From the NCBI RefSeq assembly GCF_000711695.1, contig NW_013546975.1, forward strand, positions 61,801 through 125,800: a stretch of 64,000 nucleotides of DNA, in the 5' to 3' direction. The notes below the pieces were generated by a model. The model saw only the letters and a list, made by a program, of their open reading frames with translations. It did not search any database and was not told where the DNA came from. Of the stretch, positions 23,241 to 35,679 are shown one piece after another. This DNA comes from Tilletiaria anomala UBC 951. Its lineage: Eukaryota; Basidiomycota; Exobasidiomycetes; Georgefischeriales; Tilletiariaceae. Every line of letters starts with the position of its first letter. Position 1 is the stretch's first letter. The translations under genes and the position numbers were made by a program.

Positions 23241-23612
23241 AAGCCAAACTTATTCGTACCATATAGTTGACAGCGTCTCTTGCTCCATAATTTACTTCGC
23301 TTTTGGATGCCTGTCGCCTGATTACGTTCATCCTCCCAGCCGGTCATGCTGCAAAAAGCTGCAAATTTAGCATCGACGAACGTCAGACGTCAACAAGAGC
23401 ATCTGTGAGTATCATGTGACTTGTGACATGCAGCATCGTGCAATGAAATGAAATCGTAATCAACGATAGAGCAATTGAGCACGGTACATGCGTGAGGGAC
23501 AACGACAAAATCGGAGGGCAAAGTACAATTTAAAATCTTGATTTTCATGAGGTCAGGGTCGTTTTGGTTCATTTTGCTTTAGGAGCATGCTCAGCGCCTC
23601 CAAGTCTCTGTA

Positions 23613-25010
23613 TCACTGCCCACCGTTAATGTTAGCAGGCAGCGGCGGCACAGCTAGCGGTGGCAAGCTGCTTTCGTCATCGTCATCATCTTCATCGTCC
23701 TCGTCGTCCTGCTGCGCAAGCAACTTAGCCGCCTTGAGCGCTTCTGCCTCATTGCCGTAGTGACCTTTACGCTTGGCTGCAAATGCGTCATGCTTCTCCT
23801 TCGTCTCTTCGTCCACATCTTCCTCCCCCTCTGACGAATCGAATGCTTCTTCATCTCCGTCAGCAAGTGCAGCGCCATGTCCATTGACGATCTCACGGTC
23901 GTCGCGCTCGCGCCGCAAACCATTACGGGTTGAGTCTGCTGCTTCGCCAGCATCAGGGCGGGCGCTGGATGAGCGGCAGCTACTGCTCCTCCTTCGCGAG
24001 CCCCCCTGCAGGAGGACTGTCCCGTCTGGCATATTGAAGCTAGGGCTGCGCGACTGGTCCGAGCGACGCCGGCCCGTTGCTGATGCTGCTGAGCGTGACG
24101 ACTGACCGGACTGCGATCCACCAGGTGAAACGGGGGGAGCAGCCGCCATCTCCGAGTCGCCATCACCTCCTATATCACTGGGCACCTTGATGCCCAATCC
24201 ACCACTTGCTGCAGCTGCCTGATCACTGCTCGCCAAGGAGCCGCCCGTCGTGCCAGAAACGCCGGCGGCGACCCTGTCGACGGCCATATCGGCGTCACCG
24301 TCGCCAACAGCGGGGGTGAGGGAGCCCGTCCGCGCGTTGGCTGCTGTGTTTGCTTTGGTTAGATCGGCAGCGGATGAGCGGCGAGAGCCAGTGCGAGATC
24401 CGGATACAGAGCCAGAGGCAGGGCTGCTGCTGCTCCCAGCCACAAAGGATGAACCATCGAGTGCAAAGTCTGTCATAACATTCAAGTGTCAGAAGCAGGT
24501 CCGATCAGCATGGGGCCTACCAATATGACAGTTCACACTCACTGTCGTCGCCTATGTCGTCCGGACCCAAGCTGGTGCCTCGCACGAAGGGAGTCTTGGG
24601 TTCATCAACCTTCATCCTGGCAGCCATGTTCTCGCGCTCGATTTCGTGAAGTGTGAGATTCGTCTCGTCCCATTGAAGACTATCGATATCGAATAATCCC
24701 AGGTAGATCCATTACGAAGATCGTCAGCACACGCTCAAGCGGCCATGACGCAAAGAATTGACCGAACGCACCGTCCGCCAGGCCCCGTGCCACCCTCGTC
24801 AACCTGCATTGCCTCGCCTCCATCAACGGCAGCTGCTGCTCCGGAACTGGCTGCCTGAGATCCCGCAGGAGCGTCTGACCCCTCAGCGGGCCCTATTGTT
24901 GGGACATTTCCTGAAGAATGTGACTGTGCATTCTTGAGGATGCCTTTGGGTTTGGGCGCCGCAGCCGAGGGCGGTGGGGCGTGCAGGCGAGGTGGCTCTT
25001 CACCTTGCAT
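23613..25010 (-). CDS. GLC8: protein phosphatase 1 inhibitor-2 family protein (Glc8-like)
   Basis: Three exons: 25010-24772, 24679-24543, 24469-23613 (GTGCGT and GTGAGT donors), 410 residues. Inhibitor-2 landmarks occur in order: KPKGILKN (about residue 22), the PP1-docking LQWDETNLTLHE segment (about 81), the KVDEPKTPFV site (about 103, with the Thr-Pro that regulatory kinases phosphorylate), and late in the protein EKHDAFAAKRKGHYGNEAEA, matching the inhibitor-2 helix that covers the PP1 active site. Glc8 both inhibits and matures PP1 (Glc7). The yeast protein has 229 residues; here a Ser/Gly-rich insertion of about 200 residues separates the TP site from the final helix, and the tail is very acidic. 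The next gene on the same strand, 407 bp away, is a PP4 regulatory subunit. Confidence 0.88.
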
Positions 25011-25417
25011 CTTGGGATGTATCCTTCTTGTAAACGCTGACCTCTTGCGGCAGATAATGGGCTTAATTTCCACAGCACTTTCAGAGAATTATGATCTCTC
25101 CAATGTCGATGAGAACGTCAGGGAGTCACCCTTGAATGGTAAACGGGAGTGATTGTTCAACCAAGGAAGCTGTAACCCACGGAATGAGTCGAGGTGTATT
25201 CTGCAGTGCGGATGTAGCGGCGCGCTGTGCTGAGCCACAGCCCTTAGTTCTGCGTGATGGAACCAAATTACGAAGGAAGTGAAAGCCTCGATTTCACTGT
25301 GCCAGCCCAACGGGCCCACCAAACCGATACTATATTGCTGCTAAGATACAGTCATTGCAATCGATGTCGAGATTCCAAATGTGCTGGCGACACAAACAGT
25401 GCGTCTCCCTCCCTGCA
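25011..25417. other. intergenic region GLC8 / PSY2
   Basis: 407 bp between two minus-strand genes: the PSY2 3' UTR and the GLC8 promoter. No other feature is visible. Confidence 0.5.
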
Positions 25418-28400
25418 CTAACTCCCGCTACCGTCTCTCGCCGCCTCTTTGCGTCCTTTCTCGCCGTCGCCGGTGCTACTATCCTGCGCCATCTTGATTG
25501 CTGACTGTGACAGCGCGAGCGACACCTTCTTCGTGTTCGACGAAGCTGGACCTGGCACGCGAGGTGACAGGGAGGGCTCACTGGAAACAGGAATTGGACC
25601 AGCCGCCTGCGATGGCAGCAATGCCAAGACTTCCTGCGCTTCCTCGCGGATGAACCCTCCCTCAGTATCCCCCAAAATCGTAGACGCGGCAGGTGAAGAG
25701 CCATCCTGGTTCTGGCGTTTGGCTTGAGGTTCTGCATCAGCGCTGGCATCTGTTGATGGTGGTGCCTGCTTGCGCTTGGCACTCAGCATATCCAGCGCGT
25801 CCTCATCCTCTTCGCGCCTTCGCTTTTCGCCGAGTCGCAGCATCGGTGCATCCTCGATGCTCGTCTCGGCTACCGACGCAGAGCCTTGTGCATCTGGCGT
25901 TGACGATGAGCCACTGTTCTGTGATGGCGTACTGCTCGGTGTGACGTCAAAGTCAAAATCGTCGTCGGCATACGGCACCAGGTTCGGTACGGGAGTTATG
26001 ACCTTCGCCTCAGAACCGGATGCCTCTGGCTCCTGGTCATCGTGGAAGTAGCTCTCTTCCGCTTCGGCTTCCATGGCCTTCGTAGTCGCACCTCGTCGCT
26101 TCGGACTTTGCGTTCCGGAAATTGAGAGCATGTCAGTACACGGAAACATGGACGCTGCCCATCAAAGACCCACGGAACCCTCCGCGCATCCTCATTCGTT
26201 TGTATCAGCGCCTTGCTACTTGCTAATGAGCTCGAAGACTGTTCCCATCGGGAGAGCAGCTCGCTGAACACCTTCCCTGCAGTCGAATGCCTGGCCAAGC
26301 GTTGTAAAGCGGGTTGGTTCTTCTCTGCAATATGATTGATCAGCGGCTTCATAACTGCTTCTTGCTTCATATACTCGAAATAGCTAATACACGCCGAAGT
26401 GACGAGGTTGTCGCGATCCGCTTCCTCTTCGACAATGTCCAGCAGCGTCTCGAACAACTCGATCTTGATGTGGTGACGATTGATGAACTGATTGTTGTTG
26501 GCGAGGCAGGCTTTAAAGAAGCGCAGAGACGCGCAACGAACGTGCTTATCTCTGCTCCGCAGCAGCGTCGCAACCTTCTTGGAGACCTCTGAGGTGATGA
26601 CAAAGTACTGACTTCGAAAGCCATGGCAGGTGCTGATGAAGCAAAGCAAGTCGCACAGATGTCCAAAGAGAGCGGACCTGCTTAAGCTCATCGGAGGCAG
26701 TCGGGACCTTCTTGGCAGCGTCATGACATCCGGCAGTTGCTTGAGAGGTGCGAGCAACAACTCGCAGTCCTCTTCATAGAATGCTGTCAAAAAGCGTTCC
26801 GGATCTGCTTTAGGGCCTTGCTTATTACCCAGCACTTGCTGTTGCATCATGGCCTGCGACGCTGTCGTATTCGAGCCGTCACCACAGTCGAGAAGGGTGC
26901 GCAAGATCTCCACGATTTGTGATTTGAGACCCATGTCACCATCGCGATGCAAGTGCTCGATCAAGATCGCCATAAGCGTCCGCTCTTTCTTGTCTTTCAA
27001 TTCGAGAATGCGCAGCCGCACGCTGTTTGCATCATACTCGATGATGACAATCAGCATCTCGGCCGCCGCATTCCGAAGTGTGGCGTCGCCAGCATCGAAA
27101 GCGAACTCAATGACGTCGATCAAGCCCCATTCGACAAGCGTATGGTAGAGGCTGATCCTAGAGTGTAGCTGAATGGTCTTCCCCATGTTGCAAAGTTGCT
27201 GGAGAAAGATGACGCCATCGCGCTTGTGCTGCTCCGCCGCAGCATCTCCTCGCTGCGCCGACGTCTTGAACACCGCAAAGAGCCGTCTGAGAAAGTCCTC
27301 ATTACCCCCGCAATAGCTGACAATGTCAACTTGATAGAAGAACAGAATCGACTGCAACGTCGAAAAAGTAGCATCTTCGAGAATGCGCGCCAAGATGACA
27401 TCCTTGAGATAGTGCAAGCGGTAGGTGTGATGGATCTTGGTGAGGATGTTGGCGTCGGTGATGGGTACTACTTGTCGAAAGCGACCAGGGTCAGAGAGAT
27501 ACTGGCGAAATGAGGCCTTATCACGAGGGAAGACCGGGTCGTCTGATAGGATTTTGAGGCATGGCATCAGCACAGCCTCGGTCAAAAAAACAATGCGCGC
27601 GAAGAATCTCACATTCGAGCATCCCGACGACACCGAGAAAGACGTTGTCCTGCAAGATCCATTCGAACATGACCGTGTCATTGAGGAGTACTGCAAGGGA
27701 AGTAAGCCCATAAGTGCCAGCTCGATGTCCGAGTCATCTCGCAACTTGAGCACTCACAGAGGTTCTGCATGATGGAGCAGAGGCTGTGCAATACGCCGAG
27801 TTGCTCCAAGTCCTCTGCATCATGGAAGAGCTCAATCATGCTCTTGATGTATCCAGTCTTCAGAAGCCACTCTGCGAATCTCTCGCGGAATTGAGGCGGC
27901 CGGCTCGCAAGTTCCCGCACCGCAAAGTCGATCTGTTCGACATTTCCTAATGTCGGCTCGGGCAGAATATGGTCGCCCTCGACCATGCTCAGCATCTCCT
28001 CGCCTGTCTGAAAAGACTCTTCGAATCCCAACTCTCGCGACATGGGTTGCCCTGGCTCTGACGAATCGCCATCGTCGGCTCCTACTCCGAAGAAAATGGC
28101 GGTCAGGCCTCGCAACACGGCAAAAGAGGATGGACCGTACTTACCGTTGATCTTGAAGTGCTTCTGTACTTCACTCAGGAATTCCCAGATCTCGTTGCAG
28201 CCTTCCGCCTCTTGAAACGACAAGGCCATATCCTTTCCGCCAGGCTCTGTCCAGACGATGAGCGTATCCTGCTGGCGTTGATAGATGTCCTCTCGTACGA
28301 CCTGCGTACAGAGAAGGACTTCCTCCGGAGACAACTGTGCCGAGACGACAATGATGTACTGGCTCGTAAGATCCTCCTCTTCTGCGCGAGGAATCCCTCC

Positions 28401-29630
28401 TGGTTCGCGGTTCTCGTCCTCCGCTGGCGGAGGCGGCAGGCTCATGTATTGGCACAGCTCCTCCGATTTAGCGACCAATAACGCCTGGTCGTGCTCTTCA
28501 TCGTAGACACCGGCGCAGTATCCCGTGCCGTGGTCGAACCAGTTATCATTCTGCAGCTCGTACACTTTGACTCTGCGCGCAGTGCCGCACTGGTGATAGA
28601 GCCCTCGTGAGATGGTGGCGGCGGGCGAGAGGTGCTCGTGTTCGGGTATGGTCATATCGGTCAAAGAGATTTCACCTGTCGAGCTCGACCCTGCAGATAT
28701 GTCTCCAGTGGAAGCAGGTCTTTGTTCAAACGAGATTTCCCCCGATGATGAGTCGGCGTCTACCATCGCCGACCCGCGGACGTCATCGGTTGGTGTCGGC
28801 AGAGATGACAGCGTGAGGGCTGAAGGTACCTCTGACGGAGTCATCGAGACCAAAGTGCCAGCATCCCGACCCACTACTGCTGAATCAATGCCGCTCATTC
28901 CTAGATCCATGCTCGAAAAAGTCCCAGCGGCTGAGAGGGGTCGGTCAGGTATCGGCGACATGGGGGAGGGAGCATGGTTTGCCAGCCCAGTCGTCGACAA
29001 CGTGATGGACCCTCTCGGCGAGTCTCCCTTGCGCGCTGCAATAGAAGCAAGGTCCAGAGCTGAAGGGTTGGCGGCGACAGCGCTTATTGAAGAGTTCGGC
29101 CTGGCTGCCGGGCTACCTGAAAGCTCCCCGCGAGAGAAGAGGATAGGCGATGGCGATGGCGACGGCGGCGACTCGGTCAAAGCTGCCATCGCACTTCGCG
29201 GGTTAATGGCACGCCTTACCGCTTCTGAGCCCGTTGGGCTCAGTGCTGCCATGGAATCGGACCTCTTGCTTGCCTCTGCTCGTGTTGAAAGTTGAGTCGG
29301 AGAGGCCGGGTGCGGTGATGCTCCGCCCTTTGGAGATTTGCTGCTAGACCTCGCGACCCGCTTTGGCGATCGAGGCGAGACACTCGCCGGCACATCATCC
29401 TCTTCCGGGGCAACTCGTTGTCTCCCTGCGGCTCTCGGCGATTGCCGTTCTTTTGTTTCGTCTGACATCACATCCATCATTCTGCCCTTTCCCTTCACTG
29501 CGGCCACCGGTGAGCCTTCGGCCGCATTCTTCGTCGACGGAGAGCGTGACCTTGACAGTGATTTACTGGAAGCTTGAGTAGGCCCACTTGCCGCCGAAGC
29601 TGCATGGATGCCGTGCTGCTGCGCGGGCAT
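25418..29630 (-). CDS. PSY2: protein phosphatase 4 regulatory subunit 3 (Psy2/SMEK)
   Basis: Four exons: 29630-27758, 27690-27613, 27542-26170, 26098-25418; 1334 residues. The first two introns are 67 and 70 bp and phase 1; the last (26169-26099, GTCTTT donor) is the least certain. The product targets PP4 (Pph3) to substrates such as the Rad53 and gamma-H2A checkpoint marks. Residues about 340-460 form the EVH1/PH-like domain (ARRVKVYELQNDNWFDHGTG, then LIVWTEPGGKDMALSFQE). The SMK-1 armadillo region follows from about 515 (LPEPTLGNVEQIDFAVRELA; DNVFLGVVGMLEYDPVFP). After it come a motif EAEAEESYFHDDQEPE and an acidic, low-complexity tail. A Ser/Pro-rich N-terminal extension of about 340 residues before the EVH1 domain is unusual, since most family members begin with it. 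Confidence 0.9.
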
Positions 29631-30807
29631 GGTGGCGGAAGTGCTGATTCGACCTCGGCACGCACACGGGGCTTCGAAAGAAGTTCAAACGCGACAGAGG
29701 GCGGCCCTCGTATTGAACGTGCGATAGCGGTGGGGACGCAGGCGCCTGCGTACTATGCGAGGCTTACGATTATAGTCGTTCCGAAAGGTGTCCTGGGGCT
29801 GGAAATTTCGTTGCTGTTTGCCATGTGCGGCAGAGTCAAGTTGGCGCAGCTATGGCATCTTCGCAATCGACATCTTGCAACAGAAAACGGATGCAATCGG
29901 CGAACTGGCCACCGAACAGACCTGAGCGCTCTGCACGTCGCGCCACCCGAGGAGAACGTGGTGTCGCTTGCAGATTCAGGCCTCAGCGCGTCCTCAACGC
30001 GATGCTACATGCGTCAAGCACCATGAAGGTATTATGCAAACATGCATGTGCATGGGACATGACAGACCAATGACGATGTGGTTAGTGTGGATAGCCCACG
30101 ATGTTCGCGTGAGGTGCCTGCGGTCGCGCTCCTCGTGGTGGCGTCGCGCGTTTCAGTCTCGTCGAGTCCACCCACTCCTTTCTATATATACATACGTATG
30201 TTCTTTTGCTACAACTTCCATATTAATGCAACGAGGTTGCATTGATCACACGGAGCGAAGGAATCGACTCCCCCTGGAGAGAAGGGCATGGATGTCATAG
30301 CAAGGTCTGAGTGACCGGGAGAGTCGACATGTTTGCGAGCAGGAGCTTTGCAGGGACTTCCAGGTGGAGGTGTACACTGCTTGCCTGCATCATCTAGTCC
30401 TCTAGACCGAATGGCATGTGTGTCAGGGCAGTTGTGACGGCGGGAGCGTATGTTTTCGAGTTGGATAGCGAGAACGAATTATTCAGCAACAGCGTTGAGC
30501 GCCCATGTCTGCGGGTGCCCACCGTGAAGTCATCCCTTCCTTCTGGAATACTGGGCCATTCAGCCAGATCAAATACAAGCACCCTCAAAGCTGGATTTGG
30601 AAGACATTGCGGCGCTCATGCCCGCAAACGCCATCCTTCATGCCGTACCTCCCCAAAAATTTAATGCTTTTCACCACACCATGAACCTGGTGTACGGCTC
30701 ACGTTTACATATGCATTGATTGCCAGAATGAGTTAGTTCACAGGCTTCGATCGGGCGAGACTCGTCGAAGTCACGAATGAGATACGGGGCGCTGCTTGAA
30801 AACGGCT
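29631..30807. other. intergenic region PSY2 / RPA135
   Basis: 1.18 kb without a recognisable gene. It must hold the PSY2 promoter and the RPA135 3' end. A TATATATACATACGTATG tract lies near 30182. Frames of 60-150 codons here have no features. Confidence 0.5.
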
Positions 30808-33800
30808 TTACGACACGACCTCGAAGCTGATGCGCATGCTCATCGCTGCCAGTTCGGCAACAAGATACTTGAGCACGTACGGCACAGCGATGACATCGAG
30901 CGAGCCGCCGCGACGGAGGACCATCTCCTTGGGTACCTTGAAAGCACTACCGTTCTCCTTGTGCGCTAGCGTCTGACCTGGCTGCAGTGGCCGCTCGCCT
31001 TCTCGAAGCCGCCGCTCGTCTTCCGCTCGGCAGATGCGACAGTACTCGCCGCTGGGACCGAGAAGCTCCGACTGATCTGTCTTGATGTCGATCGCCTGCA
31101 CACCGGCCATGGTGCTATTTTCGTACCCGAGCGAGATCAGACTTCCGCACGTTCGGCATACCCAAGCGGTGCTATAGTCTGAGCAGTTCATCAGACGGTC
31201 TTGCAAGAGATAGGAGGTGCCGTGTGCGAGTAGCGCATCACGCTCCATCTCTCCGAACCGGATACCACCGGCGCGCTTCCTTCCCTTGACGGGCTGGCGG
31301 GTCCGCTGGTCGACCGGACCCGTTGTCCGCACCTGGAACTTATCGTTTACCATGTGCCTCAGACGCTGGTAGTAGACGACCCCGAGGTAGATGTCTGCTG
31401 CAAACTCTTCGCCTGTCACACCGGAGTACATCGGTTCGTGGCCGAGGTAATTGTATCCGGCAGCCTTGAGCTGCTCCCCAAAAAAGTCTAGAGGTGTGTC
31501 TTCCTCGGAGAAGCTGCCGCGGCCGAGCAACATATCAATAAGTGAACACTTCCTCGAGGCGTGCACATTCCGAAGACTCACGTGAAAGGAGTGGAATCTT
31601 GCGCGATACCATGCATGGCCCCGGCCTTTCCAGCCATGCTTTCGATCAGCATACCGATCGTCATACGCGAAGGGAAGGCGTGTGGGTTGATGATGACATC
31701 CGGCTGCATCCCGCTCTCCGAGAACGGCATATCGACGGCGGGCCATTTTTGCGAGCAGACACCCTTCTGTCCGTGCCGACTGGAAAATTTGTCGCCGATG
31801 ACGGGCGAACGTGGGATGCGCAGGGTGATCTGGAGCTTCTGCGCCTCAGAATCCCCCTGGTCGGTGCCAATGACACGCACGGTGTCAACGTAAGCGATAT
31901 CATCGCCCTTGAGCTTGGAAAACTTTGTCCGACCCGTCGTCTCGTCCCAGTACGCGCAGTATGGCTCGCCCTCCTTGATGCGTGCACCGATGAACGGCAT
32001 ACCGTCGTTGTCGAGCACCGCGCGAGATGGATGATCCGGCTTGAGGTCTCGCCCGAATCCAAAGTGCCACGTTGACGGTCCACGAGCGGAGCCCTGCAGG
32101 TCGCGTAGATCGACGATGGAGCTCTTGTACACCGATCCGTAGCCAAAGCCACGCTCGTGAGCCGACTTGTTAAGAATCATGGCGTCTTCCATGTCGTAAC
32201 CCGTGTACGAGATAACGGCGACAATGGCATTTGTGCCGTTCGGGTAGTCGTCGAAACTGTACTTGTTGTGCAGCGCTGGCCGCACGACGGGCGTCTGCGG
32301 ATTCTGAATGCGGTACAACTTGTTGTCCGTGCGGTGATTGATCGCGGTCGAAGGTGTACCCATGGTCTGCTTGCCCATTTGGCACTGATACATCTGTGAG
32401 CAGGGAGAGGCGTGCGAAGAGTCGTCAGTCATGCAACACGTAGAACAGGATGGATATCCAGACACGTACATTTCTCGGCGACTGATTGTAATCCGAAAAC
32501 GGCGTTAGGTTTGCCAGCACGCTGAGCACGCTCGTCGGGCTGAGTTCGAGATGGGTGGTGATGCCCTGCTCGACTTCGTCCGGCTGACATGCAATGTCGA
32601 GGTAGACTTGCTCAAATGGGCCGACAAGGTCGAGCTTGCCATTGTACAAGAATTTGACCGGCCGCATCATCCTTGCGCGGTTTGAGAAGAGGTACAGGCC
32701 GGGGTACTGACCGCCATGGCTGAGGGGTACTAAGCCAATCTCCAGGTCGAGCGGGACGCCCCGCTGGCCCTCGGTCTTCCAGATGCGCAAGCTCATCGCC
32801 ATACGCTTCGCAAGCGCAAGCGTGGCGTAGCCGATGATGGTCCCGTCGAGCTGAATGCAGACGTGCTTCCGGGCGTGCACCTCGGCTGATAGGGCGGGGA
32901 GCATGCCCAAGCCAGCCAGGAGCGACGGCACGGCCGTCGTATCGGACACGCGCGTCATTAACTGGCATGTGTGCGAGAAGTGGTTCAGCAGGCCGCAGGG
33001 AGATCCATCCGGCGTGTGCACAGGGCAGAGAAAGCCCCAGGCCTCGGGAAGCAGCTTGCGCACTGTGGTGGTCTTGAGTTCAGCAAAGAACGCACCACGG
33101 TGCACGCAGCGGAAGTGGGAGAGATAGCGATAAAAGTTGAGCTTTTCTGCCACGATTGTGAATCCGCTCGCTTGTTTGAGGTCCAAACCGGTCTGTGAGA
33201 CGAGGTTGCCGGTCGCCAGGAATGCATTGAGCCGAGCACCGACGTCCGAGTTGACTTTGGCCATGACTTTTTTAAGATATGACTCGTCGTAAAAGTTGGG
33301 CGCAATCTTGCTGCGCGACGGTCCAGCATAGCTTGGATCGAATGCTTGGCGGACGTCACGCGCGATCTGCGTGCGGACGCCGCCGAGAAAGTCGTCGACC
33401 CTCTCCTTGATGATCTGGCCATAGAGGAAGCCGGGTAGGAGAATCTCCTGGTGCTGCGGCGAGTCTTCGTTGTCCTGGCACGAGTCGAGCGCGACGAAAG
33501 AGTAAAGCTTGCGAATCATGTGGACGAGCATGCGGAACTTTTCACGCGGGCTGTCGAGGTGGATGAGAACGACCTGTTCGATGAAGCGCGCGCCGACGGC
33601 GATGTTCTCCCAGTCTTCGGGTGCACCCATGACGACGCGGAACTTGTCGCCGAGGTACTCGAGACACTGCGCGCCGCTATAGAGCTTGTAGTTTTTGAAT
33701 GCTCGAAGCAACAGCTCGACGCGATCGGTGATAAACGTATTGTCAAAGTCTCCCTGGACGATGGATGTGAAGATTTCCTTGTCGGTAGCATCGACGAGCG

Positions 33801-34910
33801 CTTTGAGAATGAGGATGACGGGGACCATGTACTCTTGCTTTCGCCAACTGAAGCGCAAGGTAACACTGCCGTTCTCTAGGTAGTGCACTGTATTGGTCAC
33901 CGAAGCCAGGTCCTCTTTCGGCACGCAGCGGATCGTGCATGCCTTTCGAGAGTACGAAGGGCCACGCTTCTCGAAGGCCGATCGCTCGATAGCGGTGACG
34001 TGGTTTGCTTTGGGGACGATGAGAAATCGCACGAGACGCTCATTGCCATTGATTATGAAGTAACCGCCCATCTCGTTCTGCTCTTCCCCTCTATTCACCA
34101 GCTCTTTGGACGTCATGCCACGTAGATTGCAACGGTTGGACTTGACCATGACTGGTGCCAGACCTAGCTGCCTGACTTCGGTCGAAGGGGGACTTCCGTT
34201 GATGCTCCACTGGATCCGAGCCGTTAGGGGAGCCCTGTAGGTCACGAGGCGCTCACGAGCCTATCACGGAGAGAGGGGAGGGGGGATCAGCACCATTTAA
34301 ATAATGGATACGAGTTGCTGTCATTCACCTCTGTGGGAAACACACGTCTTTCTTTGGCATCCCTCGCTCTCTCATGCACCTGCGGCCGGCCCAGGGAAAT
34401 GGAGTCGACCCAGATCTCGAGCCTGTCGCCCGTTCTTGCCCATTCTCCATTCTCCCACTGCGCAGGGCTGGCACCTTTGCCATTGTAGATGACCTTGGGA
34501 GCGATTTTGCGGATAGCTTTTTGCATCAGCCCCTCGTCTGCACCACCAGATGTTGTCGCACCTCTTGATGATGGACCTGGCTCATCCACGCTGGGATCGC
34601 TCGCCCAGAGCATGTTGAACGACTCGATATGGGGAGCGACGAGTTTTTGCAGCTCTGGATGGTCAAACGCATCTTGGCTGGGGTTGCTGAAGCGCTCGAA
34701 AAGGTCGAGCGTGTGAAAGGTGTGAGGCTGCTGCCATTCTGCGATGTCATGATGCTGCAACTCCAGACCTTGTTGCTTCCGGGCGTCTGCTAAAGACTTG
34801 GGAAGAGGCAGCGATGCGGTCCCCAGAGGTGGCGTCGATGGGCCAGACGATGAGGCCGAGGTGGAGGAGGCCGACGACATTTGGGCATCGCCCAAATCGG
34901 AAGAAGACAT
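30808..34910 (-). CDS. RPA135: DNA-directed RNA polymerase I subunit Rpa135 (second largest)
   Basis: Four exons: 34910-34329, 34260-32470, 32393-31582, 31513-30808 (donors GTGAAT, GTACGT, GTGAGT), 1296 residues. It is the beta-like subunit of nucleolar RNA polymerase I, which makes the large rRNA precursor. Pol I-type landmarks occur in order: [59 protein letters not shown] joined to [47 protein letters not shown], and [17 protein letters not shown]. The C-terminal zinc ribbon has CRTCG and a second CRIC pair. The wording [14 protein letters not shown] and GKAGA..HGIAQD is of Rpa135/RPA2 type rather than Rpb2 or Rpc2. ATG 34910 opens a Ser/Ala-rich lead before the conserved N-terminal block ([10 protein letters not shown]). 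Length is slightly above the usual 1200. Confidence 0.95.
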
Positions 34911-35679
34911 GGCGGGCGGGTCTTGTCGGGAAAGCTTCCGAAGAGGCTTTACACCGCAGCTTGCAAGGTGTTTGGGGCCGTTTATCGAAAGCAAACGGGG
35001 TTGAGAACTGCTAACATCTGCCAGGTAGTAGACAAGCAACTGCCAAAAGATAGAGAGACTTGAAATTTCTTCGCAACCCGAGCCAAAACATTACGTAATA
35101 TTCCCCTCTTTCCCCCTCTCTGCTGCGCCACAAACTTACAACAGCCAAAAAAGCAGGACCAACCCCCAAGTGACTCGCGAGCCGTCCGCATGTCCGCGTC
35201 CCCCACAGGCTGGCTGGCAGGCCGCTTTGTTTTACTGGAAGGCCCAAAATGGAAGGTACATGTCCATCAGGCGAGTCCATACTCGCAGCTTACAGATGAG
35301 CTTTGTGGACAACAGTCCACGGCGGCACATGGACTCGGCATTGCCGCTTCATCGAGCGGCTGCAACCAACACGCGATGTATGCAACAGACAGGAGTGGAA
35401 TTTAACGTTCACTTGCATTTGGAATGGGGGAACATGTAGTTGGGCGCCCTCTAGTATGGCCGGTCAGAACGCAGGTAGAACGTCTTGCCGGAATGAAGGC
35501 TTGACAGCCAAGGTAGGCAACAAAGAAAAGAAAGAAAGACGACCCAAGCATGAATGGGAGCAAAAAACGAGAGGGGGGCGAGAGCAAATGTCCGATTTTG
35601 AAGTTGTGTCCAGGTGATAATGTCGTGCTTGCAACAAGGAGAGAAGAGATGTTGCGGTTCCCCGAATGTGTAAACGCAC
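34911..35679. other. intergenic region upstream of RPA135
   Basis: 769 bp holding the RPA135 promoter and the 3' end of the PalI-family gene. No convincing gene or RNA was seen. Confidence 0.5.
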
